A DNA stretch of 64,000 nt from Brachybacterium sp. EE-P12 (GTDB lineage: Bacteria > Actinomycetota > Actinomycetes > Actinomycetales > Dermabacteraceae), in assembly GCF_003711805.1 (NCBI RefSeq), contig NZ_QXCP01000005.1:1-64000 (forward strand). The letters run 5' to 3'. The notes below the pieces were generated by a model, which was given only the letters and a program-made list of their open reading frames with translations, did not search any database and had not been told where the DNA came from. Position numbers and translations under genes: made by a program. This document shows positions 48,772 through 58,964 of this stretch, piece by piece; position 1 is the stretch's first letter, and every line of letters starts with the position of its first letter.

Positions 48772-50136
48772 ATGGCGAAGATCGCCGCCCTGTCAGGATT
48801 CCCGGAGTGGCTCCCCGCGGAGCGGCTCGTCGAGCAGCACGTGATCGACGTGTTCCGGGAGGTCGCGGAGCTGCACGGGTTCTCCGGCGTCGAGACTCGC
48901 GCGGTCGAGCCGCTCGAGCAGCTCCTGCGCAAGGGCGAGATCGACAAGGAGGTGTACGTCCTGCGTCGCCTGCACGCCGAGGAGGGCGATGACGACGCCG
49001 GCGCTGACCGCTCGCGCACCCTCGGCCTCCACTTCGACCTCACCGTGCCGCTGGCCCGCTACGTGCTCGAGCACCAGAACGACCTCGCCTTCCCGTTCCG
49101 CCGCTACCAGATCCAGAAGGTGTGGCGCGGCGAACGGCCCCAGGACGGCCGCTTCCGCGAGTTCTACCAGGCCGATCTCGACGTGATCGGCCAGGACACC
49201 CTGCCCGGCCACGTCGAGGCCGAGGTCGCCATCGTGATGGCCGAGATCCTCTCGCGCCTGCCCCTGCCGCAGGTGAGCATCCACGCCAACACCCGCAAGC
49301 TGTCCGAGGGCTTCTTCCGCGCGATCGGCTTCGAGGACCACACCCCGGTGCTGCGCGCCCTGGACAAGCTGCCGAAGATCGGCGCGGAGGCCGTGCGCAC
49401 CCTGCTGCGCGAGGAGGCCGGGGCCAGCGAGGAGCAGGCGGAGAAGGCTCTCGCCTTCGCCTCCATCCGCACCCGCGACGCCTCCTTCGCCCAGCAGGTC
49501 CGCGACCTCGGCGGCAGCGGCGAGACGGTCGAGGAGGGGATCGCGGAGCTCACCGCGGTCCTCGAACGGGTCGAGGCGGCCGTGCCCGGGATGATCCTCG
49601 CCGACCTGTCCATCGCCCGCGGCCTCGACTACTACACCGGCACCGTCTTCGAGAGCTTCGTCGCCGGGCACGAGTCGCTCGGCTCGATCTGCTCCGGTGG
49701 ACGCTACGACCGCCTCGCGGCGGACAACCGTCACACCTACCCCGGCGTCGGCCTCTCCATCGGTCTCTCGCGCCTGGTCTCCCGCCTCGTCTCGGCGGGG
49801 ATGGTCGCACCGAGCCGCTCGGTCCCGACCTGCGTGCTGGTCTCGGTCGCCGATGAGGAGCACCGCGAGCGCAGCGACGCCGCCGCCCGGGCCCTGCGCG
49901 CCCGCGGCATCCCGTGCGAGGTCGCCCCGACCGCCGCGAAGTTCGGCAAGCAGATCCGCTACGCGGACCGGCGGGGCATCCCCTTCATCTGGTTCCCCGG
50001 CGCCGAGGGCGCAGAGGGGGAGGTCAAGGACATCCGCAGCGGCGAGCAGACCGCAGCGGACCCCGCCGTCTGGATGCCGCCGGCCGAGGACCTGCGCCCC
50101 CGCGTCCTCGCCGCCGGGAACGGGCAGGACGCCTGA
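48772..50136 (+). CDS. hisS: histidyl-tRNA synthetase
   Basis: 454 residues from ATG 48772 behind aaggaag. Class II synthetase: motif 2 region FRRYQIQKVWRGERPQDGRFREFYQADLDVIG, histidine motifs RGLDYYTGTVFE and SICSGGRYDRLA, and a C-terminal anticodon domain. It starts with a conserved ALSGFPEWLP, the form of a distinct, widely found actinobacterial branch of HisRS, whose N-terminus differs from E. coli HisS. The frame reaches 36 bases further upstream, but there is no ribosome site. Confidence 0.95.
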   Translation: MAKIAALSGFPEWLPAERLVEQHVIDVFREVAELHGFSGVETRAVEPLEQLLRKGEIDKEVYVLRRLHAEEGDDDAGADRSRTLGLHFDLTVPLARYVLEHQNDLAFPFRRYQIQKVWRGERPQDGRFREFYQADLDVIGQDTLPGHVEAEVAIVMAEILSRLPLPQVSIHANTRKLSEGFFRAIGFEDHTPVLRALDKLPKIGAEAVRTLLREEAGASEEQAEKALAFASIRTRDASFAQQVRDLGGSGETVEEGIAELTAVLERVEAAVPGMILADLSIARGLDYYTGTVFESFVAGHESLGSICSGGRYDRLAADNRHTYPGVGLSIGLSRLVSRLVSAGMVAPSRSVPTCVLVSVADEEHRERSDAAARALRARGIPCEVAPTAAKFGKQIRYADRRGIPFIWFPGAEGAEGEVKDIRSGEQTAADPAVWMPPAEDLRPRVLAAGNGQDA

Positions 50137-50238
50137 GACCCCGGCAGGCCGGGGCCACCGGCCGGCCAGGAGCGGATGAGCTGGCTCACATCACGGTGTC
50201 GGGGGAATGATCCCGGGGGCTGCGGCGTTCCACCGGTC

Positions 50239-50604
50239 ATGGCTACGCTCACCCTGACCACCGAGAACCACGACAAGACCGTCGAGGACGGCATCGTCCT
50301 GATCGACTTCTGGGCGGGCTGGTGCGTGCCGTGCCAGCGCTTCGCCCCGATCTTCGAGGAGGCCTCGGACGCCCACGAGGACGTCACCTTCGCGAAGGTC
50401 GACACCGAGGACCAGCAGGAGCTGGCGATGCGCTATGGCGTCACCTCGATCCCGACCCTCGTCGCCTACCGCGAGGGCATCCCGGTCTTCTCGCAGGCCG
50501 GCGCTCTCCCGCAGTCCGCGCTCGAGGACCTCATCGGCCAGGTGAGGAACCTGGACATGGACGAGGTCCGCAAGGCCTACGCCGAGGCCCAGCAGCAGGG
50601 CTGA
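50239..50604 (+). CDS. thioredoxin-family protein with WCVPC active site
   Basis: 121 residues. Thioredoxin fold with LIDFWAGWCVPCQRFAPIFEE (redox Cys29 and Cys32), KVDTEDQQELAMRYGVTSIPT with the cis-Pro, and YREGIPVFSQAGALP. The active site reads WCVPC, where thioredoxin usually has WCGPC; the Val will change redox properties. No signal peptide, so it acts in the cytoplasm. ATG 50239 fits the start of the fold; ATG 50176 would add 21 residues without thioredoxin character. The terminator at 50625 follows. Confidence 0.92.
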   Translation: MATLTLTTENHDKTVEDGIVLIDFWAGWCVPCQRFAPIFEEASDAHEDVTFAKVDTEDQQELAMRYGVTSIPTLVAYREGIPVFSQAGALPQSALEDLIGQVRNLDMDEVRKAYAEAQQQG

Positions 50605-50624
50605 CGCCGCCGCGACCCGAGCGC

Positions 50625-50673
50625 ACGAGGAGGGCCCCGCCACCGGATGATCCGGTGACGGGGCCCTCCTCGT
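50625..50673. terminator. bidirectional terminator between trx and helicase genes
   Basis: An imperfect long stem (acgaggagggccccg / cggggccctcctcgt, extended by caccgga / tccggtg) with a 3-base loop between two convergent genes. Confidence 0.7.
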
Positions 50674-50691
50674 CGTGCGAGGCCCGGGTGC

Positions 50692-52567
50692 TCAGGCCTC
50701 GTCGCGGCGGTAGGGGCGACGCTTGCCCTCGAAGCGCCCGCCACGGTCGTCACGCCGCGGACGGTCGTCCCGGCGGAAGGGTCGCTCGCCGTCGCGGCGC
50801 GGTCCCTTCCCGCCGCGGGGCCCGCGATCCGGGCCGATGCGCAGCTCGCGCCCGCCGACCTTCGCCCGGGAGATCCGCTCCAGCTGCGTGGCGTCGAGGG
50901 AACCGCGGATCTGCACGAGGGAGAACGTGGGGAAGATCTGGATCTTGCCCACATCCTTGCCGTGCAGACCGCCCTCGCCCGTGATCGCGCCGACGATCGC
51001 CGGGGGACGGGCGCCGTGGGTGTGGCCCACGCCGATCTTGTAGGAGGTGTAGCCGCGCTCGGTCTGCTGTCCTTCCCGGCGCGGGCCCCGCTCGCGGTCG
51101 CCGTGGCGGTCCTCGCCCGACAGACGCGCGCCGGTGAACTCCTCGTCCTCGGTCGCGGCGCCGGGCCCCTCGTCGCCCACGGTCATCGCGCCGAGCACAG
51201 CGGCGAGCTCGAGCGGGTCGATCTCGTTCTCGGCCGACGAACTCGCCGATCAGCTCGCGGTACAGCTCGAGGCGGCCGCGCTCGATCCGCTCGGGGACCT
51301 GGGTGAGCAGCGCCGCGAGACGGTGCTTGGAGACGTCGCGGGGCGAGGGGATGTCCGCCTCGGCGAGGGTCTGCCTGGTGGCGCGCTCGATGTTCTTCAG
51401 CGCCCGGCGCTCGTGGGGGCCGATGAAGGTCAGCGCCTCGCCGGAGCGTCCGGCGCGACCCGTGCGGCCGATGCGGTGGACGTACGACTCCGCCTCCTTG
51501 GGCACGTCGAAGTTCACCACCAGACCGATCCGCTCGACGTCCAGCCCGCGTGCGGCGACGTCGGTGGCGACGAGCACCTGCAGGGACCCGTCGCGCAGCC
51601 GCTCGACGATCTTCTCGCGCTCCTTCTGCGGCACGTCCCCGCTGATGGAGGCCGCGATCAGGCCGCGGGAGACGAGCGCGGAGCCCACCTCCTCCGCGGC
51701 GGCGCGGGTGCGGACGAACACGATCGCCGCCTCGGCCGAGGACGTCGCCAGCACACGGGCCAGCGCACCGGTGCGGTGCTTGAACGGCACAACCGCGTAG
51801 GACTGGCTGACGCTCTTGACCGTCGAGGACTGCGGGGTGACGCTCACCCGCACCGGGTCCTTCATGTGGTCCTGGGCGACGCGCTGGATCGCGGAGGGCA
51901 TCGTCGCGGAGAACAGCGCGACCTGCCGGGACGCGGGGGAGTGGGAGAGGATCTCCTCGACGTCCTCCGCGAAGCCCATGCGCAGCATCTCGTCGGCCTC
52001 GTCGAGCACCGCGAAGCGGATCGTGTCCAGCTTGAGGTTCGCACGACGCATGTGGTCCATCACGCGGCCCGGGGTGCCGACGACGACCTGCGCGCCGCGG
52101 GAGAGCGCACGCTCCTGCGGGCCGTAGGGCGAACCGCCGTACAGGGCGATCACGTCGAGCCCGCCGATGGCGGTGGCGAAGGAGGAGATCGCGTCGGCGA
52201 CCTGCATCGCGAGCTCGCGGGTGGGGGCGAGGACCAGTCCCTGCACCTCGCGCAGGGAGGGATCGATCGCCGCGAGCAGCGGGAGCCCGAAGGCGGCGGT
52301 CTTGCCGGTGCCGGTCTGGGCGACGCCGATCACGTCGCGGCCCTCGAGCAGCGAGGGGATCGCCTGCGCCTGGATCGCGGAGGGGGTCGTGAAGCCGAGC
52401 TCGTCCACCGCGCGGCGCAGCGGCGCCGGCAGGTCGAGGTCGTCGAAGGAGGGGCCTGCCGGCGCCTCGGTCGCGGCGCTCCCCTCGGTGCTCTCGGTCA
52501 CGGTCTCGGCGGTGATGTCGGACCCGGCGGGCTCGAGGACATCGGAGGCAGGGCGGGATTCAGTCAT
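50692..52567 (-). CDS. DEAD-box RNA helicase, frameshifted near the C-terminus
   Basis: From ATG 52567, residues 1 to about 440 are a complete DEAD-box core: TGTGKT, PTRELA, GTPGR, LDEADEML, FSATMP, VATDVAARGLD and HRIGRTGRAGR. After EFVGRE near 51235 the frame is lost. The frame one base over continues with NEIDPLELAAVLGAMTVGDE, then a DbpA-like RNA-binding domain (VGHTHGARPPAIVGAITGEGG, FSLVQIRGS) and an Arg/Asp/Gly-rich tail to 50692. Removing one base of the ggcc run at 51232-51235 restores one 624-residue protein. As written, the helicase frame would stop at 50750 as 605 residues with a nonsense Arg-rich tail. Whether real or a sequencing error cannot be seen here. Confidence 0.9.
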
Positions 52568-52790
52568 GGCGTCCTTACGACGGTCAGGGGGTTTCAACAG
52601 GCCCCAACAGGTCGCAGGGCGTGGATGCCCATACATTTCGCGCGACGAGGACCATGCGACGGCACGGCGCGGCTCGGGCGAACTCGGGCGGAGAGGACCT
52701 GCGCTCTCGCAGGTCGGACCGTCGACGAGTCTACGGGTGCGATCGCGCGAGCGACAGGGCGGCGGTGGCGAGATCCCTCACGCTGCGCGC

Positions 52791-52796
52791 TAGGCT
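52791..52796 (+). promoter_or_regulatory. candidate aspS -10 box
   Basis: TAGGCT, leaving a leader of about 110 bases before aspS. Confidence 0.4.
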
Positions 52797-52911
52797 GGGG
52801 TCTCCGCAGAGCCCGGCGCGAGGACCATCCCGGCTCCCCGCCCGGCGCGACCGTCCGCGTCGCAGGCCTGCGGAGCAATGACCGCCGGACCCCATCCAAA
52901 GGACACCTCTC

Positions 52912-54720
52912 GTGCTGCGCACCCACACCGCCGGTGAGCTCCGCCAGGAGCACATCGGACAGACCGTCACCCTCACCGGCTGGATCGGCCGTCGCCGTGA
53001 CCACGGCGGCGTGACGTTCCTCGATCTGCGCGACGCCGCGGGCGTCACCCAGGTGGTCGTGCGCGAGGACGAGGCGATGCACCTGCGCAGCGAGTACGTG
53101 CTGAAGGTGACCGGCACCGTCGACCGCCGCCCCGAGGGCAACGAGAACCCGCAGCTGCCCACGGGCGAGATCGAGGTCACGGCGACCGAGGTCGAGGTGC
53201 TCAGCGCCTCCGCCCCGCTGCCCTTCCAGCTCGACGAGCACAGCGAGGTGGGGGAGGAGACCCGCCTGCGCTACCGCTACCTGGACCTGCGCCGGCAGGG
53301 ACCGGCCGCGGCGATGCGTCTGCGCTCCGAGGTCAACCGCGCTGCGCGCGACACCCTCCTGGAGCAGGGCTTCGTCGAGGTCGAGACCCCGACCCTGACC
53401 CGCTCCACCCCCGAGGGCGCCCGCGACTTCCTGGTCCCCGCCCGCCTCGCGCCCGGCTCCTGGTACGCGCTGCCGCAGTCCCCGCAGCTGTTCAAGCAGC
53501 TGCTCATGGTCGGCGGGATCGAGAAGTACTTCCAGCTCGCACGCTGCTACCGCGACGAGGACTTCCGCGCGGATCGCCAGCCCGAGTTCACCCAGCTCGA
53601 CGTCGAGATGAGCTTCGTGGACCAGGAGGACGTGATCGCCCTGGCCGAGCAGATCCTCGCCGCCGCCTGGGCGAAGGGCGGCCACGAGATCTCCGGCCCC
53701 TTCCCGCGCATCACCTACGCCGAGTCGATGCGCCGCTTCGGCTCGGACAAGCCCGATCTGCGCTTCGACCTCGAGCTCGTCGAGATGACCGACTACTTCG
53801 CCGACACGCCGTTCCGCGTCTTCCAGGCCCCCTACGTCGGGGCGATCGTGATGGCCGGCGGCGCGTCCCAGCCCCGCCGCCAGCTCGACGCCTGGCAGGA
53901 ATGGGCCAAGCAGCGCGGCGCGAAGGGCCTCGCCTACGTGCTGGTCCAGGAGGACGGCACCCTCACCGGTCCCGTCTCCAAGAACATCTCCGAGGACGAG
54001 AAGGCCGGTCTGCTCGAGAAGACGGGTGCCGCCCCCGGGGACTGCATCTTCTTCGCCGCCGGCGAGCCGAAGAGCTCCCGCGCGCTGCTGGGCGCCGCCC
54101 GCGGCGAGATCGCCGAGAGGCTCGGCCTGATCGACGAGGACGCCTTCGCCTTCGTGTGGGTCGTGGACGCGCCGATGTTCGAGCCCGCGGCCGAGGCGCG
54201 CGCCGCCGGCGACGTCGCCGTCGGCGGCGGGGCGTGGACCGCCGTGCACCACGCCTTCACCTCGCCCAAGCCCGAGTTCCTCGACACCTTCGACAGCGAC
54301 CCGGGCTCGGCCCTGGCCTATGCCTACGACATCGTGTGCAACGGCAACGAGATCGGCGGCGGCTCCATCCGCATCCACTCCCAGGACGTGCAGCAGCGCG
54401 TCTTCGAGGTGATGGGCATCGGGGCCGAGGAGGCGCAGGAGAAGTTCGGCTTCCTGCTGGACGCCTTCCAGTTCGGCGCCCCGCCCCACGGCGGCATCGC
54501 CTTCGGCTGGGACCGGATCGTGGCGCTGCTGGCCGGCGAGGACTCGATCCGCGAGGTCATCGCCTTCCCCAAGACCGGCAACGGCTACGACCCGCTGACC
54601 GCCGCTCCGGCCCCGATCACGCCCCAGCAGCGCAAGGAGGCCGGTGTGGACGCGAAGCCCGCCGCCAAGGGCACGTCCCAGGGCGAACAGGACTCCGCGG
54701 GAGCGGCCGAGAGGGCCTGA
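52912..54720 (+). CDS. aspS: aspartyl-tRNA synthetase
   Basis: 602 residues from GTG 52912; aaagga stands 8 bases upstream. OB anticodon domain, class II core with [42 protein letters not shown] region (motif 2), the bacterial insertion domain, and motif 3 ([15 protein letters not shown]). The HGG in [15 protein letters not shown] has the His seen in non-discriminating enzymes, suggesting it also charges tRNA-Asn in organisms with GatCAB. That inference needs more than this sequence. C-terminal 25 residues are Lys/Ala-rich. Confidence 0.97.
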   Translation: MLRTHTAGELRQEHIGQTVTLTGWIGRRRDHGGVTFLDLRDAAGVTQVVVREDEAMHLRSEYVLKVTGTVDRRPEGNENPQLPTGEIEVTATEVEVLSASAPLPFQLDEHSEVGEETRLRYRYLDLRRQGPAAAMRLRSEVNRAARDTLLEQGFVEVETPTLTRSTPEGARDFLVPARLAPGSWYALPQSPQLFKQLLMVGGIEKYFQLARCYRDEDFRADRQPEFTQLDVEMSFVDQEDVIALAEQILAAAWAKGGHEISGPFPRITYAESMRRFGSDKPDLRFDLELVEMTDYFADTPFRVFQAPYVGAIVMAGGASQPRRQLDAWQEWAKQRGAKGLAYVLVQEDGTLTGPVSKNISEDEKAGLLEKTGAAPGDCIFFAAGEPKSSRALLGAARGEIAERLGLIDEDAFAFVWVVDAPMFEPAAEARAAGDVAVGGGAWTAVHHAFTSPKPEFLDTFDSDPGSALAYAYDIVCNGNEIGGGSIRIHSQDVQQRVFEVMGIGAEEAQEKFGFLLDAFQFGAPPHGGIAFGWDRIVALLAGEDSIREVIAFPKTGNGYDPLTAAPAPITPQQRKEAGVDAKPAAKGTSQGEQDSAGAAERA

Positions 54721-54734
54721 CCCCGCCCGCACAC

Positions 54735-54772
54735 GACGACGGCCGACGCGATCCTCCGCGTCGACCGTCGTC
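54735..54772. terminator. terminator between aspS and DUF3043
   Basis: Stem gacgacgg-c-cgacgcg / cgcgtcg-a-ccgtcgtc with a 6-base loop, 14 bases after aspS. It stands between convergent genes and may work for both. Confidence 0.6.
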
Positions 54773-54816
54773 ATGTGGGCAGGTGGGCGCGAGGGACTCG
54801 CCCTGCAGGGGCTGTG

Positions 54817-55410
54817 TCAGCGGGGAGCCTCGCCGTGCTTGATCTGGGCGCGCGGGAGGCGGAAGCGACGGATCTGGATCGCCCGCATGATGCCGTAGCC
54901 GACCAGGCCCCGCTGCACCTCGCCGAAGCGCTCGGTGAGCTTCGCCCGCAGGGAGCGGCGCAGGAAGAGGCTGTCCACGACGCACAGCGCGATGCCGCCC
55001 CACAGCACGATGATCATGCCGGTGCTCATCGCGGTGGTGATCTCCGGGCGGATCAGCGGCAGCACCAGCGCGATCAGCATGAACACGAGCGCGATGGGGA
55101 AGAAGTACTCGGCGATGTTGCGGCGCGAGTCCACGATGTCGCGCACGTAGCGGCGCTCTGGCCCGCGATGCTGCAGCGGCATCTTCCGCTCGTCACCGGT
55201 CATGAGCGCCTGCTGCGCCTCCATCCGCTCCTGGGAGGCGCGCTCGCGATCCCGCCGGCGGGCCTCCTTGCGGTCGTCGACGACGAGGGGCCGACGACGT
55301 GCCGCCTCGGCCTCCTTGCGCGTGCGCGTCGGGCGTCCCTTGGTGCCGGGACGCGAGGGCTCGGGCGCCGGCTCGGCGCTCTGCGGGGGCTCGGACTTGC
55401 GGAAGATCAC
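54817..55410 (-). CDS. DUF3043 membrane protein
   Basis: 197 residues. A charged N-terminal half (Arg/Glu/Pro-rich, about 1-90) leads to two membrane helices (YFFPIALVFMLIALVLPLI and MIIVLWGGIALCVVDSLFL) and a basic C-terminal tail. It matches the actinobacterial DUF3043 family, seen near the M20 peptidase and cytochrome oxidase genes. Function unknown. Start GTG 55410 stands 6 bases after a minus-strand TAGGAT. Confidence 0.88.
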   Translation of the reverse strand: MIFRKSEPPQSAEPAPEPSRPGTKGRPTRTRKEAEAARRRPLVVDDRKEARRRDRERASQERMEAQQALMTGDERKMPLQHRGPERRYVRDIVDSRRNIAEYFFPIALVFMLIALVLPLIRPEITTAMSTGMIIVLWGGIALCVVDSLFLRRSLRAKLTERFGEVQRGLVGYGIMRAIQIRRFRLPRAQIKHGEAPR

Positions 55411-55416
55411 CAGGGC

Positions 55417-55422
55417 ATCCTA
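55417..55422 (-). promoter_or_regulatory. DUF3043 -10 box, probable leaderless start
   Basis: TAGGAT on the minus strand stands 6 bases before GTG 55410. The divergent M20 gene has its own box 55 bases away. Confidence 0.5.
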
Positions 55423-55470
55423 GGCGATGCGGCTGGGGACGCCCCGGGGCCGATCCCGGCGGTCCGGCGG

Positions 55471-55476
55471 TACGGT
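55471..55476 (+). promoter_or_regulatory. M20 peptidase -10 box, probable leaderless start
   Basis: TACGGT ends 7 bases before ATG 55484; no ribosome site lies between. Confidence 0.5.
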
Positions 55477-55483
55477 GAGCACC

Positions 55484-56914
55484 ATGAGTCCCGAGGAAGA
55501 TCCCGCACCGCCCGCCGACGCCGCCGCCGAGGAGGTCCGGGCGCTGAGAGAACGTCTGCAGCCCCTGCTCCCCGCCGCGATCGAGGACCTCGAGGACCTG
55601 GTGAGGATCCCGTCGATCGCCTTCGAGGGCTACGACCGCGAGCCCGTCCAGCGCAGCGCCGAGGCCGTCGCGGAGCTGCTGCGCGGGGCCGGGATGACGC
55701 AGGTCTCCCTCGAGTCCGTCGACGGCGGCAGCCCCGCCGTGATCGGTCGCACGCCCGCCGCCGAGGGACGGCCGACGGTGCTGCTGTACGCCCACCACGA
55801 CGTCCAGCCCACGGGCGATCCCGCCGACTGGAGCAGCGACCCCTTCGAACCCGTCGAGCGCGACGGCCGCCTCTACGGCCGGGGCGCCGCCGACGACAAG
55901 GCCGGCGTGATGGCGCACGTCACTGCGCTGCGCCTGGTGGGCGAGCAGCTCGCGGCCGACGGCATCGGCGTGACCGTCTTCGTCGAGGGCGAGGAGGAGG
56001 CGGGATCCCCGACCTTCCGCCCCTTCATCGAGGCGCATCGCGACGCGCTCTCGGCCGACCTCATCATCGTCGCGGACTCCGCGAACTGGGCCGTGGGCAC
56101 CCCGGCGCTGACCACGAGCCTGCGCGGCGTGGTCGACCTCGTCGTCGAGGTGCGCGCTCTGGACCACGCCGTCCACTCGGGGCTGTTCGGCGGTCCGGTG
56201 CTCGACGCGCTCACCCAGCTCAGCCGGCTGCTGGCGACCCTGCACGACGAACGGGGAGAGGTCGCCGTCGAGGGCCTCCACCGCGCCGCGGACCCGAGCG
56301 TCGAGATGGACGAGGCCGACTACCGTCACGACGCGGGCGTGGTCGAGGGTGCCGAGCTCTCGGGCGAGGGCCCGCTCGCAGCCCGGCTGTGGACACGCCC
56401 CGCGCTGAGCGTGATCGGGATCGACGCGCCGACGGTCCGCGAGGCCTCCAACACCCTCGTCCCCGTCGCACGGGCCAAGGTGTCCCTGCGCATCCCGCCG
56501 GGGGAGGACCCCGCCCGCGCGATGGACGCACTGGCGGCGCACCTGGAGGCGCACGCTCCCGCCACGGCAGAGGTCACGATCCGTCGCGGCGAGCAGGGCA
56601 GGCCGTACAGCGCCCCCCAGGCCTCTCCCGCGATGGACCTCGCCCGGCGCTCCTTCGCCCGAGCCTGGGGGAATGACGCGGTGGACACCGGGCTCGGCGG
56701 GTCGATCCCCTTCATCGCCGATCTCCTGGAGGTCTTCCCGCAGGCGGACGTGCTGGTCACCGGGGTGGAGGATCCGGAGTCCCGCGCGCACGGGATCGAC
56801 GAGTCGCTGCACCTGGGGGAGTTCGCGAAGGTGTGCCTGGCCGAGGCGCTGCTGCTCCTGGGCGCCGGGGACCTCGCCGCCGGTCCCGCGCATCGCACCC
56901 GGGAGCAGGCATGA
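55484..56914 (+). CDS. M20-family dipeptidase
   Basis: 476 residues. Metallopeptidase with metal ligands in YAHHDVQP (His, Asp), [10 protein letters not shown] (Asp), the catalytic GEEEAGS (Glu) and [10 protein letters not shown] (Asp), and a C-terminal His in [13 protein letters not shown] dimerisation domain lies at about 220-340. It probably hydrolyses di- and tripeptides in the cytoplasm; there is no signal peptide. Followed by a membrane protein whose ATG overlaps the stop. Confidence 0.93.
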   Translation: MSPEEDPAPPADAAAEEVRALRERLQPLLPAAIEDLEDLVRIPSIAFEGYDREPVQRSAEAVAELLRGAGMTQVSLESVDGGSPAVIGRTPAAEGRPTVLLYAHHDVQPTGDPADWSSDPFEPVERDGRLYGRGAADDKAGVMAHVTALRLVGEQLAADGIGVTVFVEGEEEAGSPTFRPFIEAHRDALSADLIIVADSANWAVGTPALTTSLRGVVDLVVEVRALDHAVHSGLFGGPVLDALTQLSRLLATLHDERGEVAVEGLHRAADPSVEMDEADYRHDAGVVEGAELSGEGPLAARLWTRPALSVIGIDAPTVREASNTLVPVARAKVSLRIPPGEDPARAMDALAAHLEAHAPATAEVTIRRGEQGRPYSAPQASPAMDLARRSFARAWGNDAVDTGLGGSIPFIADLLEVFPQADVLVTGVEDPESRAHGIDESLHLGEFAKVCLAEALLLLGAGDLAAGPAHRTREQA

Positions 56915-57204
56915 ACGGCACCGACCGCGCCTCGCGCGGGACGGGAGCGGAGCGGGACGGATCGGGCAGCACCCCCGTCTCGCCGCTGATGATCCCGCTG
57001 CTCGTGGCCGGTCTCGCCATCGGCTTCCTCGCCGGCTACTTCCTGCTGTGGTGGGGAGCCCTCGTGGTGCTCGCCGTCGTCGTCGCGGCGATCTCGACGG
57101 TGCTGCGCGGGCGCAGCCGCGATGGGGCGACGGGTGCGATCGCGGGCGTGCTCCTGGGCTACGCGGGCGTGATCCTCGTGGCACTCTTCCGCGGAGTGGT
57201 GTGA
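56911..57204 (+). CDS. small membrane protein
   Basis: 97 residues; a polar N-terminal 25, then two strong hydrophobic segments ([30 protein letters not shown] region, and [17 protein letters not shown]). No family is recognised. ATG 56911 overlaps the M20 stop (ATGA), so it is translated with it. Confidence 0.75.
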   Translation: MNGTDRASRGTGAERDGSGSTPVSPLMIPLLVAGLAIGFLAGYFLLWWGALVVLAVVVAAISTVLRGRSRDGATGAIAGVLLGYAGVILVALFRGVV

Positions 57205-57281
57205 GCCGCCGCCGGGCACGGCCCGACGAGCGCGGGGAGGATCGCCGCCGGAGGTCCTCCCCGTTCCGCACGGCCGGGGCG

Positions 57282-57287
57282 TATCCT
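57282..57287 (+). promoter_or_regulatory. candidate erpA -10 box
   Basis: TATCCT, 30 bases before the ATG, with ribosome site gaggagg at 57306-57312. Confidence 0.4.
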
Positions 57288-57316
57288 GGCCGCAATCGAG
57301 CTTCGAGGAGGACCTC

Positions 57317-57673
57317 ATGACCACGACCACCACCGAGCGCCCCGCGGCGCATGGCGTCACCCTCACCTCCGGTGCCGCCCAGAAGGTCACCACCCTGCTG
57401 GAGCAGGAGGGGCGCGACGACCTCCGCCTGCGCATCGCGGTGCAGCCCGGCGGCTGCTCCGGGCTGATCTACCAGCTCTACTTCGACGAGCGTCTCATGG
57501 ACGACGACCAGGTCGTCGACTTCGAGGGCGTCGAGGTGATCGTCGACAAGATGTCCAGCCCGTATCTCACCGGTGCGGTCATCGACTTCTCCGACACCAT
57601 CGAGAAGCAGGGCTTCACGATCGACAACCCCAATGCGGGCAGCTCCTGCGCCTGCGGCGACTCCTTCGCCTGA
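57317..57673 (+). CDS. erpA: HesB/IscA-family iron-sulfur insertion protein
   Basis: 118 residues. The three metal-binding cysteines are at 47 (PGGCSGLIYQ), 111 and 113 (SSCACGDSF), as in A-type Fe-S carriers. It passes Fe-S clusters to target proteins. ErpA is the likely subtype in actinobacteria, but IscA/ErpA cannot be told apart with certainty. Stands just upstream of the oxidase genes, as usual for this phylum. Confidence 0.94.
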   Translation: MTTTTTERPAAHGVTLTSGAAQKVTTLLEQEGRDDLRLRIAVQPGGCSGLIYQLYFDERLMDDDQVVDFEGVEVIVDKMSSPYLTGAVIDFSDTIEKQGFTIDNPNAGSSCACGDSFA

Positions 57674-57694
57674 GCCGCCCCGCACACGGCTCCC

Positions 57695-57736
57695 GAAGGG
57701 CCCGGACGACGTCCCGCGACGTCGTCCGGGCCCTTC
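57695..57736 (+). terminator. terminator after erpA
   Basis: A 19-bp perfect stem (gaagggcccggacgacgtc / gacgtcgtccgggcccttc) with a 4-base loop; no U-tract. Confidence 0.75.
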
Positions 57737-57838
57737 CGCATGTGATCGTGGCGACGCGCAGATCACGGAGCGATCACGGCGCGGAGGAACGGGAGGTCCA
57801 CGGTGGGTCGAAGTGCTCGCACCACCCTCCGGACGCCG

Positions 57839-57844
57839 TATGAT
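57839..57844 (+). promoter_or_regulatory. candidate ctaC -10 box
   Basis: TATGAT, about 180 bases before ctaC. The rest of the 289-base gap holds only short imperfect inverted repeats and no gene I can support. Confidence 0.4.
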
Positions 57845-58025
57845 GACGGGGTGCCGTCAAGTGACGGGGCCACCGGTCCCTCACGGCTCGTTCCCCAGGA
57901 GCGGGCGCGGCACTGTGGGCATGTTCAGCCCATGTCAGTACCAGCTCCGCGAGGCGGAGCCGCCAGCGGCCCACGGACCGCGGCGGCGACGAGGACCGGA
58001 GACGACGAGCGGAAGGTCATCACCT

Positions 58026-58964
58026 GTGATCCCCCAGGTCCCCCAGCGTGCGCGGCGCGGACGCCGCGCAGCGGCAGTCGGCCTCGCCCTGGCCACTCTG
58101 GTCCTCGCCGGCTGCACCCAGGCGCAGCAGCGCGGATTCCTCCCCGGCCCCGACGACGGCCAGGAGGTCACCGACAGGACCGAGAGGATCACGAACCTCT
58201 GGGTCGGCTCCTGGTCGGTGCTCGTGCTCGTCGGCCTCATCATCTGGGGGCTGACCATCTGGTGCGCGATCGCCTACCGCCGGCGCAGGAACGACAAGGG
58301 CTTCCCCGTCCAGCTGCGCTATCACGTGCCGCTCGAGCTGATGTTCACGCTCGTGCCGGTGGTCATGGTGCTGACCCTCTTCTACTTCACCCAGCGCGAT
58401 GCGCGCGAGGTCGAGATGCACGTCGCCGAGCCCGACGTCACCGTCAACGTCGTGGCCAAGCAGTGGAGCTGGGACTTCAACTACGTCGACGAGGACGTCC
58501 ACGAGCCCGCGGGCGTGCAGTCCTTCGCCACCGGCGAGCCGGGCGCGGCGGACTCGCTGCCCGAGCTGTGGGTGCCCGTCGACCAGACCGTCGAGTTCCG
58601 CCTCGACTCCCGTGACGTGGTCCATTCCTTCTGGGTCGTGGACTTCCTCTACAAGAAGGACATGTTCCCGGGCCACACCACGAGCTTCCAGGTCACCCCG
58701 ACCCGCGTGGGCGACTACTACGGCAAGTGCGCGGAGCTGTGCGGCGAGTACCACTCGGACATGCTCTTCACGCTGAAGGTGGTCTCGCAGGAGGACTACG
58801 ACGCCCACATCCAGGAGCTGCGCGAGCAGGGCTATGAGGGTCAGCTCGGCGTGGACCTCAACCGCAACCAGGAGGAGTGGAGCATGCGTCAGAAGCAGGA
58901 CGACGCAGGGCCCCGCTACACCGAGGAGACCGCCACGCGCGGCAACGAGGGAGAGAACCAGTGA
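58026..58964 (+). CDS. ctaC: cytochrome c oxidase subunit II (lipoprotein)
   Basis: 312 residues from GTG 58026 with ggaagg 9 bases upstream. A twin-Arg-like charged start and lipobox LVLAGC place Cys30 for lipidation. Two membrane helices follow (about 58-83 and 101-120). The CuA site is complete: [16 protein letters not shown] with Cys235, Cys239, His243 and Met, plus [10 protein letters not shown] and DVVHSFW. It passes electrons from cytochrome c to subunit I. Overlaps ctaD by 4 bases. Confidence 0.96.
   Translation: MIPQVPQRARRGRRAAAVGLALATLVLAGCTQAQQRGFLPGPDDGQEVTDRTERITNLWVGSWSVLVLVGLIIWGLTIWCAIAYRRRRNDKGFPVQLRYHVPLELMFTLVPVVMVLTLFYFTQRDAREVEMHVAEPDVTVNVVAKQWSWDFNYVDEDVHEPAGVQSFATGEPGAADSLPELWVPVDQTVEFRLDSRDVVHSFWVVDFLYKKDMFPGHTTSFQVTPTRVGDYYGKCAELCGEYHSDMLFTLKVVSQEDYDAHIQELREQGYEGQLGVDLNRNQEEWSMRQKQDDAGPRYTEETATRGNEGENQ

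Noticed and set aside
50176-50238. ATG 50176 as thioredoxin start
   Set aside because: The extra 21 residues do not belong to the fold; ATG 50239 begins directly with the first strand.
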